A stretch of DNA of 64,000 nt, taken from assembly GCA_029718625.1 (NCBI GenBank), contig CM056380.1:101004193-101068192 (forward strand), written 5' to 3'. The notes under the pieces are model-generated. The model saw only the letters and a list, made by a program, of their open reading frames with translations. It had not been told where the DNA came from and did not search any database. This DNA comes from Synaphobranchus kaupii. Its lineage: Eukaryota; Chordata; Actinopteri; Anguilliformes; Synaphobranchidae. Below are positions 13,451 to 25,665 of the stretch, piece after piece. How positions within the stretch are numbered: position 1 is the first letter of the stretch; every line of letters begins with the position of its first letter. The position numbers and the translations under genes were made by a program.

Positions 13451-15298
13451 GACAATATTCATCAGGACAGCTGCAAAGGGGGACGGGAATGTCTGACGCC
13501 AAAGCCGCGAAGTCGCGAGACGGACTCGATGAGAGAGAAAACCGGATTAAATTGAGTGCTAACTAGACTAGGGAAAGTCTTATTACTGCATAAAATCGGT
13601 GGGAAATTTTATGCGAAATGAGGGAGGGAGGGAGGGGGGGTGGGGTGTCACACCGCTAATGCAAAATGCATCAGACGTCTTTAGCAGAAAAGCACACACC
13701 AAAAGGAAACGTCATTTCTTCTGAATTTTCCGCTGTGTAGACTAAGAGGCTCATTACTTGCACTCTCTATCCAGGCCCAGTATCCAGACGCAGCCGGTGC
13801 ACAACACGGGATTCTACCCATAATGCATCTAGTCATTTCTCATAAATACAAATGTGCATTCAAACCATTAAACGTAGCTTCAGTCTAAATGGCCCTCTTT
13901 GCCACTGGCCTCTCTAAGCGCTCTCCGATCGACAGTCCTTGCCATGGCAGAAACGGTAGCGACAGCGCGGTCGTGATGGCCCAAACAGAAATCGGCGCTC
14001 TTCGCTTGACCCGTCAGCAAGAGATTAATGCAGATCATTCATTGGGTTACAGGTAACGCTAACGGTTGTACAAGGTGTGCCGATGATATGACCTAACTGC
14101 ACCAACAGCGGAAGGAACTATGGCAAACAAAAAATGACAGGCAATTAATTGCAGGTTTTTTCCCTGGACTTGTGAACATGTGGAAAATGCAAATGGTTTG
14201 TAATATGGTGCCAATCGACTGATGTATTTGGTAGGGCAGAAAACTACTACTTTCATCCAACTGCTGTTGTTCTGGCTGAACGTCATAAAACGCTCACTGA
14301 AATCTGGGCCACCGTCAATGTAGTTAATTACCTGCAATGCACTGGCTGGCTGTTCACTGCTATGCAGTGGGCATGATGTGGTCTAGGGGGGTGGGTGGTC
14401 AATCCTAGTATACCATGAGCTAAAGAATATTAAAACTAAAGCTTTATTTCAGTTTGGAGTTTGCATTAGATAAGCAATTTCCTACCACAAAGCAGTTCCA
14501 TACATGCCATACTGTGTATGCATGAAAAGCATTCGTTGTGAGTTTTTACAAATCCCTACCTTTTAATTCATTCCACCATGTCCCAAATTTTGGTTTACGC
14601 TACCATTGCCATCTTTACGCCCAGACCAATTCTAAGGGAATGGCTTGATTTACTGAAATTCCAGCTGTGTGTGAGAGTGAGAGTGATATATCACCTCCAC
14701 TTCTTCATTCTTTTTTTAACCATCGTGTACCGGACTTTAAAACCATGTTAGAATGGTTTTAAAGTGGTAAATCTTAAATCTGGCAGAAATAAAATGAAAT
14801 TTCAAGCATGACTAAATGCTTCAAGTCCTGTATCAAACATTTCTTCAGCAGCAAACCGAATGCCGTTACCTTGAACTGAAGGGGCACTGAAGCAATTGAT
14901 GTATTCTGACAGGCAGAGGTAGGTAAATTATTGTGTAATTTATCAAAAACCATGTCCGTCTTTTGTCAATAACTGACTGCCATGTCTGCTTCAGGAGCGA
15001 GATATTTACTATTTGTCAGTCTGTGAACATCATCACTTCACAGGGGACCCAGGAAATGTGACCTAAAATAATGACCTCAAATGACACATCACAGTTGAAC
15101 TGTTGACCAGAATCAAGGCAGTAAAAAAAATCCTGAAACAGCAGTTAAACCAGAATATTGTTTTGTGTAAAAAAAAACAATGAGTTAATATTTTTCATAT
15201 ATGTAGATTGTGAATATACATAAGCGCACACACTTGTTGAAAAATAAACTGTAGTTATGAATGCATATAGCGTATATGTAACGTATACACTATATATA

Positions 15299-15838
15299 CA
15301 GTACTGTGCAAAATTCTTAGGCACCCTAGATTTTTTATATACATTTTTTATATGTTTATTTTTGGTCTTCTGCAGTAGTTTGTCAGTAGAAAAGAGCACA
15401 TTTTCAATTTCCAAACATTCATTTTCCAAAAAATTAATTGAACTATCTACAGCAAAAAGAAGAACAAGATGATAACAGATGCAACAGATGGTATGGCCTC
15501 CACAGAGCCCTGATCTAAACATCATCGAGGCTGTCTGGGATTACCTGGACAGACAGAAGCAAGCCAGACAGCCAAAGTCTGCAAAAGAACTATGGCAAGT
15601 TCTCCAAGATGCTTGGAACAACCTACCAGCTGATTTTCTTATGAAACTGTGTACCTAACAGTGTACCTAAGAGAATTGATGCAAAGGCAGAGGGTGGTCA
15701 CACCAAATATTGATTTGATTTAGTTTTTTACCATTTACTTCTCTTTATAGTCAATTGTTTGATATTTAGAAACTTTACATTTCATTATTTTTGAAAGCAT
15801 CTTCGCTTTACAGAATGCCTAAGACTTTTGCACAGTAC

Positions 15839-15842
<4 letters not shown>
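15299..15842 (+). mobile_element. Internally deleted Tc1-type element
   Basis: The ends are inverted: CAGTACTGTGCAAAATTCTT AGGCA on the left and TGCCTAAGACTTTTGCACAG TACTG on the right, near a TA-rich flank. Inside, on the plus strand, only the C-terminal part of a transposase remains. It reads PPQSPDLNIIEAVWDYLD followed by RQKQARQPKSAKELWQVLQ, with the catalytic Glu in NIIEAVW, at about 15490-15655. The N-terminal two thirds are gone, so this is a non-autonomous derivative. It is a different family from the element at 10264. Confidence 0.85.

Positions 15843-15868
<26 letters not shown>
15842..15868. repeat. (TA)n microsatellite
   Basis: About 12 TA units at the right end of the deleted Tc1-type element, consistent with insertion into a TA-rich target. 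Confidence 0.85.
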
Positions 15869-15869
<1 letters not shown>

Positions 15870-16254
15870 TCCTTTCTTTCTATATTTTTCCTTTTGTTTC
15901 AGTTGAGTCTACACTACATACTTTTTCTCACTCTTGCTGGAGATCAGAGGCTTAAAGCAAGGCTTCGGTCAGTGGGTTGGCACTTTTTTCCTCTTTCAGT
16001 GATCAGTGATTTTCTCCCGGCTCCTGTCTTTTTCCCTCTCTGATTATCCCACACTGAACAGTATCACAGCGTCTCCACCTCACAGTCCCTGTAAGATGCC
16101 ATGTCCTGTGTGCATCGCCAATCAGACAAATCCAACAGGTTACTTGAAAGGTTCAGATGGCCCCAGATGCCCTCATATATATGCAAAATTCCGTCCCCCA
16201 GGGTACAACTGACTCTCAGCAATAGACCACCGTACCAGTGAGAGACACCGTACC

Positions 16255-16660
16255 ACTACACCACCGTACCAATGATAGACACCCTACCAATGATAGACAG
16301 CATACCAGTGACAAACACCGTACCAATGATAGACAGCATACCAGTGACAAACACCGTACCAATGATAGACAGCATACCAGTGACAGACACCGTACCATTG
16401 ATAGACAGCATACCAGTGACAAACACCGTACCAATGATAGACAGCATACCAGTGACAAACACCGTACCAATGATAGACAGCATACCAGTGACAAACACCG
16501 TACCAATGATAGACAGCATACCAGTGACAGACACCGTACCATTGATAGACACCGTACCAATGATAGACACCGTACCAATGTTAGACACCGTACCAATGAC
16601 AGACACTGTACCAGTGACAGACACCCTATCAATGACAGACACCGTACCAGTGATATAAAC
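16255..16660. repeat. 18-bp minisatellite, also 36-bp higher-order
   Basis: About 22 tandem copies of an 18-bp unit, GTACCAATGATAGACACC. Most of the array alternates between that form and GCATACCAGTGACAAACA-type variants, giving a 36-bp superunit at about 16270-16540. Because 18 is divisible by three, several frames stay open for 130-180 codons on both strands, giving peptides such as NTVPMIDSIPVT or DRHRTNDRQHTS. There is no initiation context, splice context or known domain. Confidence 0.93.
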
Positions 16661-17576
16661 CATATCACGTTCCTTTTAACGGGCCTTGAATTACACAAAC
16701 CCTATAGTGTTAAGCATCAAGTGTCAAGTTTCACCCCTTCCGTCATCAGAGTGGCGAGGTCATACAGGGTTTTAATTCAGGACATGTGATGTGCGACTGC
16801 ACATGTCTTCACCATATCAAAATGGATTACCACCCACATGAATGTTAACATCATTTCAAGCCAGTTGGATTTGAAAATGACTTATATGGGCAAGAATGAG
16901 GCTTTTACAAAACGACTACTTTATTTGTTGTGATGGAACCCCCAGCCACTTCCCTCCGATTCACTCCACCCCTCGCCCAATCTTATCTGCTCAAGGTCAC
17001 ACTGCCATCAAGGAAACGTGTCATTCTCAAGCAAGCTCCACTGAGATTGATATAGAACAGCCTGGACAGAGAAACGCAGAGATGAGACCCAACAATTTAG
17101 CCGAAACGGTAATCTATTAGCGTTTCGAACAATAATCCAGGCGACCCTCGTAAAAGGGCGATATAAATTACAATACCTGGGGTTGCTTTGGCCTTGACGC
17201 ATGTTGCCTCACAGCGAACAAGAAACATCCGTGTAATTCAAACCTTCACAGTGTTGCCGTCTTTTAGATTTAGCTGGGTTTGGTTCAGAGGGACACTGCA
17301 GTCTATTAGCTCACAGGGCTGATAGGTACATGTCACAATTTCTGGGACCTTCTGCCCCCTGCTTCCACAACCCAAATCCCTCAACAATAAAAGGCTGTTA
17401 TGGCTGAAGATATATTGGTTTTTCAGTATTCATTGCCCTTGTTTAATAGCCATCTGATTGCGGGGCAGGTGCGTACGCGTGTGCATGTATGTGCTGTGTT
17501 GAATGCACAGTACGTGTGTACAAATCTTCTGTGATACTATAAACGGGGCAGATAATGTAGTATTTAGGTTGCATGC

Positions 17577-17580
<4 letters not shown>

Positions 17581-17628
<48 letters not shown>

Positions 17629-17720
17629 AGAGAAAGAGAATTTTTTTTTAATTGAATTTAAATACCAGCTTTATTGTTACATCTCAACACCATATTCAAA
17701 TGACGAGAAAGAGAGGGAGA

Positions 17721-17756
<36 letters not shown>
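17581..17756. repeat. Two (GA)n microsatellites
   Basis: (AG)n at 17581-17640, decaying into AAAGAG units, then about 60 bp of AT-rich sequence, then a second (AG)n at 17705-17756. Confidence 0.95.
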
Positions 17757-17759
<3 letters not shown>

Positions 17760-17947
17760 ATGTACACCATCATTAGACTGTCATCTGGTTAGATACCTTT
17801 TTCATGGAGCTCTTTCCATGATACTTGCAGTGTAAAGAGACTTGCTGCTGCTGTAATCTATATGCTGTGAATATGAATGGTCCTCTGCACTGACAGGAGG
17901 ATTTCTGGAGCTTCAGAGCCACCATGTGGATACAAGAAGTGTTGCAA

Positions 17948-18250
17948 CTACCATTCAAAAGTTTGGAATCACTGAGACATTTTTATGTTTTTGAAGGAAA
18001 TTGATACTTTTATTCACCAAGGTAGCATTAAATTGATCAAAAAGTACATTCAAGACATTGATAATGTTACAAACTACTATTTATATTTAATTCTATTTCT
18101 ACTTTAGCAGTTGTAGCCATTTTTACACATAGTCCCCCCCCCAAATTACCAAAAGTTAAATTTTTTTTTTTAAAGTCACAATGTAATTTAATTTAATTTA
18201 ATATGTGGTTGCATATCTTTGCATGCCATTACTTGTTGATGTCTGTGACT
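17948..18250. mobile_element. Dispersed DNA-transposon-like repeat fragment
   Basis: ACCATTCAAAAGTTTGGAAT CACTGAGACATTTTTATG, then GATACTTTTATTCACCAAGG and GCATTAAATTGATCAAAAAG, resembles a short non-autonomous repeat very common in fish genomes. I recognise the text pattern but cannot fix the family. It ends near the start of the next repeat at about 18260. Confidence 0.5.
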
Positions 18251-18259
18251 GAACAACAT

Positions 18260-18572
18260 CAAAAGACAATAAGACTTGATATCTTATTTTCGGATTACAA
18301 GCGATACTATAACATCTCTGCATTTGAATGGATCTCTTTGGGAATTGGATAGTGGGGCTAGATTAAGCTGTAAATTACACTGAAATAGTATGGAACACAT
18401 GGTTGGCTAAATGGCTGTAAGTCATCAAGGGTCGGAGGTATGAAACAAGCCTCAAACCATCACTCTGCTGCCAGATATGCAGTAAGATATGGATGGATCA
18501 CTTGAAGGGTTGTTTCTCCAGGCTTATTTTTCCATAGAGTTCAATAGGAAAATGCGTCAGTCGACCAATATG
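18260..18572. repeat. Dispersed repeat, copy 1 of 2
   Basis: About 310 bp, from CATCAAAAGACAATAAGAC to CAATAGGAAAATGCGTCAG, recurs at 51990-52285 at roughly 85% identity by eye. Shared segments include CTGCATTTGAATGGATCTCT, TGGTTGGCTAAATGGCTGTA and AGTCATCAAGGGTC. It has no coding content. Family unknown to me. Confidence 0.8.
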
Positions 18573-18759
18573 GGGCTGTACATATGCAATTCCCACCCTA
18601 ATTTGGAATGACCAATTACACATGGGAACCCCACTGCAGATTCTGGAGAGTACAGACATCCGCGGTTCTGCTCAAAAACACATGGTGCCGCCAGCTGCTT
18701 TTTTTCCCACTGCAAACTACATCCAAGCTCACAAAGGTGGAGTCGGAGGAAGCCCTTTC

Positions 18760-18990
18760 ATATGCGGCTTTGGCATGTAGTCCATGGGCCCCGTTTGACC
18801 AGCGGGGGCTCACTAGATAGCAAAGAAACGCGGACTCCTAACCAACTGAACTCTCCCATACACTGGCGACGCGATTGGAGCTATCGGCCACAGTCGACAC
18901 TGGCACGGCCCGGATTCAATCCGAGACCATGGGGCTCATCCATGTACCACAGTGTGGTGTCTTAACTGAATGAACCAATCCAGCAGCCCC
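18760..18990 (-). mobile_element. tRNA-related SINE copy
   Basis: On the minus strand it reads GGATTGAATCCGGGCCGTGC (B-box-like), then CAGTGTCGACTGTGGCCG, then CTCCAATCGCGTCGCCAG. This is the same plan as the SINE at the left window edge. It is diverged and has no clear tail. An oppositely placed GTTAGGAGTCCGCG stretch lies in the body. Confidence 0.5.
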
Positions 18991-20124
18991 CAAATAAATG
19001 CATTTTTACTGTAGTTTGTCACCACAAGCTCTCTACTTCCTGCTAGAAAACATAACACCCTAAGATGCTTCCAATTAGAGAGAAATTCAATTAAAACTGT
19101 TCATATTTTAACACAATCATTTGTGTTTTCAAAACATCAATATTACATTTGGTGAGGATGTATTCCTGCATGTAGAATAGACTGGGGCTGTAATTAGCAT
19201 CATCCTCTAAATTGCTATGTCTGGATGAAGTCATCTCCAGTGTGTTGAAAGGAACACGATCAGTCTCCCAAAACAGCGTCTTGAAGCTTCTCTGTCCCAG
19301 TAAAGGTCACCTTACAGCAGAGCAAAACAAACTAAAATAATTAGAAGGAAAACATTGATATGAGGAACGATTTTTACATATTATGAATGATTCAGCAAAA
19401 GAGCCGAATTCTGACCTCTTGGCATCCTAAATTATTTATGTGGCGCCGGTCACTTTGTTGCCACCGGGGAAGGGAATGTCATGAATTATGCAAATCAGAA
19501 TTAGTTAGCTCGTGGGTGTCAATTAGCGGGAAGCTCTGGACTTTACTCCTGCAAGACCTGTGTTGTTTTTTTTGTTTTTTTTCCCTTCGTCTTCAGGCAG
19601 AGGTGACAGTGTTTTGGGAGACTGGGGGAAGGGGCTGTGAAGCTTATTACTCCATCACTTAAAGTCATGCATATTGATATCCTTATTACCGGGCCCCTTG
19701 GTGTCCTTTCACAGTAGTCCTTGTTACCGTGCACAAGCAAGAAGGGAAAGGTTTGAAGAGCTGACTGTAATTCCCGCAGTGGTATTGCAGTTTAAATCAC
19801 CATTTCCATGAGATGTAGTGCACCATTTGGTGCAAAAATTATGAAATCCGCAAGCATTGCAATAAGCCTCTTTCATTCCCTATCCTTTCTGTGGGCATTC
19901 TCTCATCTATCACTGTTAGTAATATGCCCTCTGCAAACACATGCAGGGCAATGTACTCAGAAAACCCTTATAAAAATGTATACATACAGCTATATGGACT
20001 GAAAGTTATAATTTAGAATAGTATTTAGAATAAAATTACCCACAGCTGATTTACCCACAGCTTACTGTGAACTACACTCAATGTTCATTACTAGGGATCG
20101 CTGCTACATTATGGGAAGGATGTG

Positions 20125-20240
20125 CTTTGTCTAATGTGTTCTGTAGTTGCTTCGATTACCTTCTGTATGCACTTATTGTACGTCACTTTGGATAAGAGCG
20201 TCTGCTAAATGATTGTAACGTAATGTAATGAAAGTTTGTG
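20125..20240 (+). mobile_element. SINE/LINE 3' tail
   Basis: CACTTTGGATAAGAGCGTCT GCTAAATGATTGTAACGTAA TGTAATG is the classic fish tail shared by UnaL2-like LINEs and their partner SINEs, ending in TGTAA-type repeats. Only about 110 bp is recognisable. Confidence 0.8.
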
Positions 20241-20810
20241 CGAGACATTTCAGACAGGGCTACAAGAGCAGTGTTTCAGAGATTCAAACCCAAAAACATA
20301 TGATTACGAATATAGCTGTTCCCAGAGACCATTCCAAATGACTCCCCACAGGGCTCACCCCCAACAGAGTCACTTGACCCACCACTATATTCGTACCGGT
20401 TTTTAAAAACGAGCAGGTGATTAGGTTGCGTTATCCTCTAGGGTAATTATCAAGGGAAATGCGATAACCTACTCATAATGATCTGTCACAAGGGTCTGCA
20501 ACAGCCAATCAAAAACGCATCATCCGCATTGATCTCATCGTCGCGTGCGGCTACGTGCTTTTTTGTGCGACTGTCTTTACGCGCACTCCAAACAACAGAA
20601 ACGACAAAGAAAGGAGTCGTTTTGCCTGAGAACATTATCCTTGAAGTCCAGTATAAATGCACTGGTGCACGCCCCAGCAGGGATGCAATGTTTGGACAGG
20701 TGACAGAGCTCTGAGGGGAATGGGGCGCTGGTGAGGAGCGGTCGGGGTACGGCTGTACGAGAGACCCTAATGAGCCGCGAGGGTGTTTTGATGGCTCGCG
20801 CAGGGCTCAC

Positions 20811-20925
20811 CTGTGTGTCCCCGGAGGTTACGGTTGCCAGCGGACACCGGTCGGCAGCACAGCATCATCAGACATGCCAGGAGGACGCCTGCCAGGGGCC
20901 AAACAGACTTCTCCCACCGTTTCAT
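20811..20925 (-). CDS. tafa4: tafa4 coding exon 1 (start codon and signal peptide)
   Basis: The exon runs from ATG at 20925 to a GTGAGC donor after 20811. Its 115 nt give 38 codons plus one base, a phase-1 end that matches exon 2. The translation starts MKRWEKSVWPLAGVLLACLM and continues with a hydrophobic core to a likely cleavage site after PVSA, then GNRNLRGHT. The joined residue 39 is Ala, giving ...[15 protein letters not shown], which lines up with the mammalian TAFA4 LRGHA...KQGTCEVV. An AG just 5' of the ATG (CACTCTCTCAG then GATG, after a long CT-rich tract) looks like a splice acceptor, so the 5' UTR is probably completed by an upstream noncoding exon. The protein would be secreted. 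Intron 1 is 11.8 kb. Confidence 0.9.
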
Positions 20926-22435
20926 CCTGAGAGAGTGAGAGAGAGAGATAGAGAGAGAGGGAGGGAGGGGGGGTGGGGGGGAGAGCTCACCAATCCTACA
21001 ATCTCAAAAAGGTAAGAGAACACACGGATCTCTACAAACTAAGAAAGAAAGACAAATAGACAGATGGAGAGAGAGAGCGAGATAGGTAGCTACTCTAAAA
21101 TATCCCTGCAGAGACGGTGAAAGGTGGAGAAAAAGACAAATAGCACCAGATATTGTACTTCATTGTGTACCGAGCCATTTCATTAACAACCGTAAGAAAT
21201 TTGAATGGATATTTTCCTGACAAACTGCATTATCGCGCAGTTAGGGGACGAGACGGCATGAGGATCTGTCATCGTGATTCACTGAAAACCAATTTAGCTC
21301 AAGGCGGCGAAAGAAGGAAACAGAAGATTAAAGAGAACAGGATGAGACTTAAAAAAAAAAAAAAGAAGCAAAATAACTTCTAGAACGGCAACTTGAGCCA
21401 AGAGCTACAAATGAGCGAAGCCCAAATGAAGTTCAGTGGCCAACACTAAATACATCATGTCCAGCGCGTCTGGGTGCAGCTGTCGGGGTTGCCTTGCGCT
21501 TAGGGGACTCTTCAGATCGCACGCACAAACTACACACGTGTCACATTCACGCGCGAGCCACAGCTCCAGTTAAGCGTCCGTGGCTTTTCATCCTCAAGAT
21601 TTGGCAGACAGGCATTCCTAGTTACCCAAACACAGCGCGGCCACTGCAAAAGACAGCCGTGGGCCCAACAAAGGAACGAAGGCTGTGCGGTCACCGGGAA
21701 ACAGGGGTGAGGTAGAGGCAGAGAAACACTTTATTCGCACTGTGAAAAAAACATGTGAAAATAATATACTACTATATTGATAAACAATTATTCCTCCCCT
21801 AACTCAAATAAAGGACTGGAAAAAGACATTTGCAGTCTAGCTGGAGTAGGGTCACACCATCTGTCCATTATAAAATGAGTGTACATTAACCCGAGGGACA
21901 GCGAGCAAGCAATTTGGGTACTATACATAAATTAGTTATTTTATTATACTTAATATTAGCATTGGATTATTTTATGAATTTTCTACAATATAATGTTTAT
22001 AAAAACCACTTTCTTCTCACATTTTTCTCCTTCCGCCCCATTATTAACTCTATTGCTTCCATTGCTTGCATTGCCATTTAAATATATTGTGTATTAAATA
22101 TATTTTAGTAATGCCAGTAAACTCATTTTTTTGCCTTTGAATGTGAATTGTATGTATTCGGGATGAGACGAAAAGAGAAACCTCATTCTCTCAATTTCTT
22201 CATTTCTCTGAGTAGAGTCTCAAATGACATTTTAAAGCTTGAATATTTTTCTCTCCCGGATAAATAAATAGCTTTTTTTTAAAATACACCACGGTGGGAA
22301 AAAAAATAATAACTTTTTGCGGCCTGATTGTAAAACTAGTGCTTCGGCAGACTCGGAAAGAGAAAGCGCACTAAAGAGACGCGCTGGAGAACGGTCGCAA
22401 AGCTTCGCCCAGTCAGTCAGTCAGGTGATATTTAC

Positions 22436-22800
22436 CTTTCTGTCCCCGGCCGTGCGCTCGTCTCTCTGTGTTCACTCCACCTCTGGACAGGCGCTCCGGC
22501 TGCAGAGCGAAAAGACCATCGCTGTTGGGGGGTTCCGCCTCACTGTCCAGGGCCCTGAGGACAAGACGAGGACATGTTCAGGAACGGCCATCAAGCCCGA
22601 GTACAGGCCCCTGCCGCCGATCGCCTCGTCCTTCCCTTTTAAATATATTTCACAGCGTGCGTCCCTCCAGGGCCCACAGTGACCTCCCTAGCAACAGGAG
22701 GCAGAGTTACGAAGTGAAGTGCTACAATAGGATACTGTTGTCACGGCGGTCATTAGATTTACTGTTTACGGCTCGTTCACCTACCCCCGGGCGTAGCGTG
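22436..22800 (-). promoter_or_regulatory. tafa4: candidate tafa4 noncoding first exon and CpG-rich promoter
   Basis: About 1.5 kb upstream of the tafa4 start codon is a GC- and CpG-rich block of a few hundred bases. On the minus strand it ends in a good donor, GACAGAAAG then GTAAAT, with the last exon base at 22436. Pairing with the acceptor at 20926-20928 would give a two-exon 5' UTR, as in other TAFA genes. The outer boundary is only the visible edge of the CpG-rich block; no TATA box was recognised. This is inference from composition and splice signals. Transcript data would decide. Confidence 0.4.
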
Positions 22801-22948
22801 ATCTTCCCCCCGCATCAAAACCTACATGAATAAGACCCCCTACCTAAAGATCCAGAGCGCTCAAAATACTCACTGAGCACACACACATAAACAAACAGCG
22901 TCACACATACAGTATGCTCAAAGGCATAGAACAAACACAGGTGCATGC

Positions 22949-22952
<4 letters not shown>

Positions 22953-22984
<32 letters not shown>

Positions 22985-23060
22985 TTCACACTCACACATG
23001 TACACACACACAAATGTGCATGCAGAATGCACACACAAACTCACACACAGTCAGACACAT
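22953..23060. repeat. (CA)n microsatellite and CA-rich flank
   Basis: A pure AC run at 22953-22982 is followed by imperfect CA-rich sequence to about 23150. Confidence 0.93.
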
Positions 23061-23402
23061 TATGGCTCATATGAATATGCTTACACACATGCGGTAAAGT
23101 GCATACACACGCTCGCACTAACCCACAGACCAGGCAGGCACACACACACATAGGTCCCAGAGTGTCTCATTTAGAGTCATTGTCAGAGGTAAACATTTCT
23201 CTGTGGCCAAGCCACTGGGCAGACTGCTGAAAATAAGTTGTAGATTCACTTTCCTAACAAATCCAGCTGACCAAGGGCTTTCATATGGCCTATCAGTAAA
23301 TACCCAGCAGCATCGGTTCTGTACACACCTCACAACTTCACATGGATTTACTGCTTTACAGCCTCTTTCTCACAGCAAATATGATACATGGAGTAGAATA
23401 TT

Positions 23403-23403
23403 A

Positions 23404-23436
<33 letters not shown>

Positions 23437-23470
23437 CATTATTAATAAACTACTACTACTAGTAGTACTT

Positions 23471-23512
<42 letters not shown>
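23403..23512. repeat. Compound triplet repeat (ATT)n...(ACT)n(AGT)n
   Basis: (ATT) units run at 23403-23437. After a short spacer, four ACT units face about 14 AGT/GTA units across the centre ACTACTAGTAGTAC, so the second half can fold back on the first. Confidence 0.93.
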
Positions 23513-23929
23513 TAAATATGCACTATGGGGTTCTACACAGTGGACTGCACCTCTCATTTCCCCATTTTACCACATAATTATACACTACAGTATGGGGACT
23601 TAAGACTCATTACTGTTTTAATGGCTTGGAAGATTAAGCATTCCATTTAATTTGTTTTTCATGTCTTGTGAAGATTGTTTTGACATACATTAAACTGATA
23701 CTAAAATGATGCAATTAGGTTTAATATTCAGGTCTGTGTCATAATTATCAGGATGAAAGCAAAGGATTAGGCATTAGTCACTGTTCACTTCCAGTGCACC
23801 AGACGCCTGTGTGTTTGTGAGCCACAGCGATACACACTCCTGTGATCTGCATTCCAAAGTGAAAGACAGATGTACTCTACACTATTGGGTGTAACACCTC
23901 CAAGAAACATGAAAAGCATGTTACCCCCA

Positions 23930-23943
23930 CTGCCCCCTAGTGG
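23930..23943 (-). promoter_or_regulatory. CTCF-like motif
   Basis: CTGCCCCCTAGTGG on the plus strand reads CCACTAGGGGGCAG on the minus strand. This is a full match to the core CCASYAGRKGGCRS. It lies between tafa4 and eogt. No occupancy evidence is available from sequence. Confidence 0.4.
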
Positions 23944-24344
23944 AAATTTAGAGCAGCAGGAAAAACATGTCAATCCCAACAATACACAGGTCATTATGGG
24001 AACATATTTTGTCTGCTGAAAAATTAGTTTTAAGGATTTTTTTTTTTTTTAATAAACCTAAACTTTTGTTGTACATGTTCTGTTAATCCAATTAGGGTTT
24101 TACAATAAATAAATTAAAATGCAATTATTTTGCAGCTGAATTTTCAAAATAAAAAAAAATATTACAATTTTATTTAAATTTGCTATATAATTATGGTTCA
24201 ATTTTCCCCTTTCTATTGTATGGTCCATACCTCTGTCCTATCATATTAATGCATCTCTATCATATGAAAACTTTATTCTACTGAATAAGAGTTATTAAAC
24301 AGACATTTTCAGAAAGCCCCTTATTCAAGTACCTTAACCCAGTA

Positions 24345-24366
24345 TCAATCAATCAATCAATCAATT
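24345..24366. repeat. (AATC)n microsatellite
   Basis: Five tandem AATC units. Confidence 0.85.
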
Positions 24367-25120
24367 CAAATTAATTAAAGGAAATGAATTAAACAAAAAG
24401 GAAGAAAAAATAAATATATAAAGACTAAAAGCAATTAAAAAAAACAATTGCACAGTGTAAAGGACATGGAGACTTCAGTACAAATGTCGTCAATTTAGAC
24501 GTCATTATTTCAGTGTGCCCGGTTCCCTCATGGGTATACATGTAATTTGTTCAAAGTGCTTATTTTCACTCCTTGCATCTCTACCTCACATTTTTTCCTT
24601 GCTCCTTAGCTCCACCCAACAGAGGACTCGAGAAATAGATGCAAGGATGAGATACAAGGGCAGAGGAATCAAGGCAACATGTATTAGGGAAATAGAACCT
24701 CCTTGTTCAGTCAAGCGTCAGTTGGAAGCGACGTCAGTTACTAATGACATGCTGCACACGTTATGCTTACGCTTAACAATAATGTTTTCTAGCCTCTTGA
24801 AATTAACAAATGTGTTAGTCCTAAAGAACGAGTGTCATTATGGATTAAAGCCCTTGATAATAAATAGAAAGGAACGGTAGCACTAGTTTCGTGTAGGGAT
24901 GGAGAGGTGGATCATTTGTAACCTTCATGGGTTCCGAAAAAAGACTTCCACAAAAGGTTACACTCGTGTGTACTTGCTGAAGCATTCTCCGGGAGCCTCC
25001 CTCGTTCCTTGCTCCTCCGAGGAGCATTTAGCGAATTGGAATATCTGTAAAGATGGCATACCGTGATTGATTTCCGGGTCAGATGAGGACGGATGAAATA
25101 AGTGATTGGAATGAACCCTT

Positions 25121-25149
25121 GGCCACCCCCCCCCCCCCCCCACCCCCCC
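25121..25149. repeat. Poly-C run
   Basis: About 25 C residues with one A. Length is likely approximate in any assembly. Confidence 0.9.
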
Positions 25150-25506
25150 AAGTCACCCCATCTCCACCTCGACTCCATGTTTTTAATGTTTTAATTTGTC
25201 TTCTATCCCATTGTTGTTGACAACAACCTTGAACTGAATGGCCAGGTGCCATCCCATCCCCACAGCTATAGAGTTATAATGCAGCCATTGCACTTACACA
25301 ATTCACAGTGTGTCTTAATAAAACCCATGTCACACACGTACCTGCTAAATGAAAATGTATTCTACTGAATTAAATTATGTAGCTAGCCATTATAGGTTCC
25401 CCTTTCAACGTAACTTCTAGAATTCTGGTTTCACTTCAGCACATTGTTTCGCTTTCATCACTGGTGATGCCTACCCTTATGGAAATGGAATATACTGCAA
25501 TACAAT

Positions 25507-25665
25507 AAGGCTCTGATTTACTAACAGCTCTAGTATATGCAAAACCTTTTAGCACATGCAAAACCAATAACATAACAAATGATTGGTGATTAGTGTTATT
25601 AGCTTTGAGGCTAAAAGGTTTCTCGTATGCTAAAAGTCTGAGTAAATCAGGCCCTAGCTAGGTAT
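25507..25665. mobile_element. Small foldback MITE
   Basis: About 155 bp with imperfect inverted ends: CTCTGATTTACTAACAGC...GCAAAACCTTTTAGC on the left and GCTAAAAGGTTTCTC...GAGTAAATCAGGCCC on the right. There is no coding capacity. The GGCCTGATTTACT end is of a type seen in many fish MITEs. Confidence 0.6.

Larger units (their letters stand above)
9346..20810. other. tafa4 intron 1: remaining inventory
   Basis: Apart from the elements listed separately: 9346-10263 nothing recognised. 11850-12180 nothing. 12340-13080 nothing coding. 13460-15290 nothing recognised. 15870-16250 nothing. 16660-17580 nothing. 18990-20120 holds a repeat-free stretch at about 19430-19530 with ATTATGCAAATCAGAATTAG (octamer plus homeodomain-like sites), which looks like conserved noncoding DNA. 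20240-20810 nothing coding. Confidence 0.5.

Noticed and set aside
22317..22833. 121-aa frames in the CpG-rich block upstream of tafa4
   Set aside because: They have no known domain, two frames overlap, and they look like GC-content artefacts of a promoter region.
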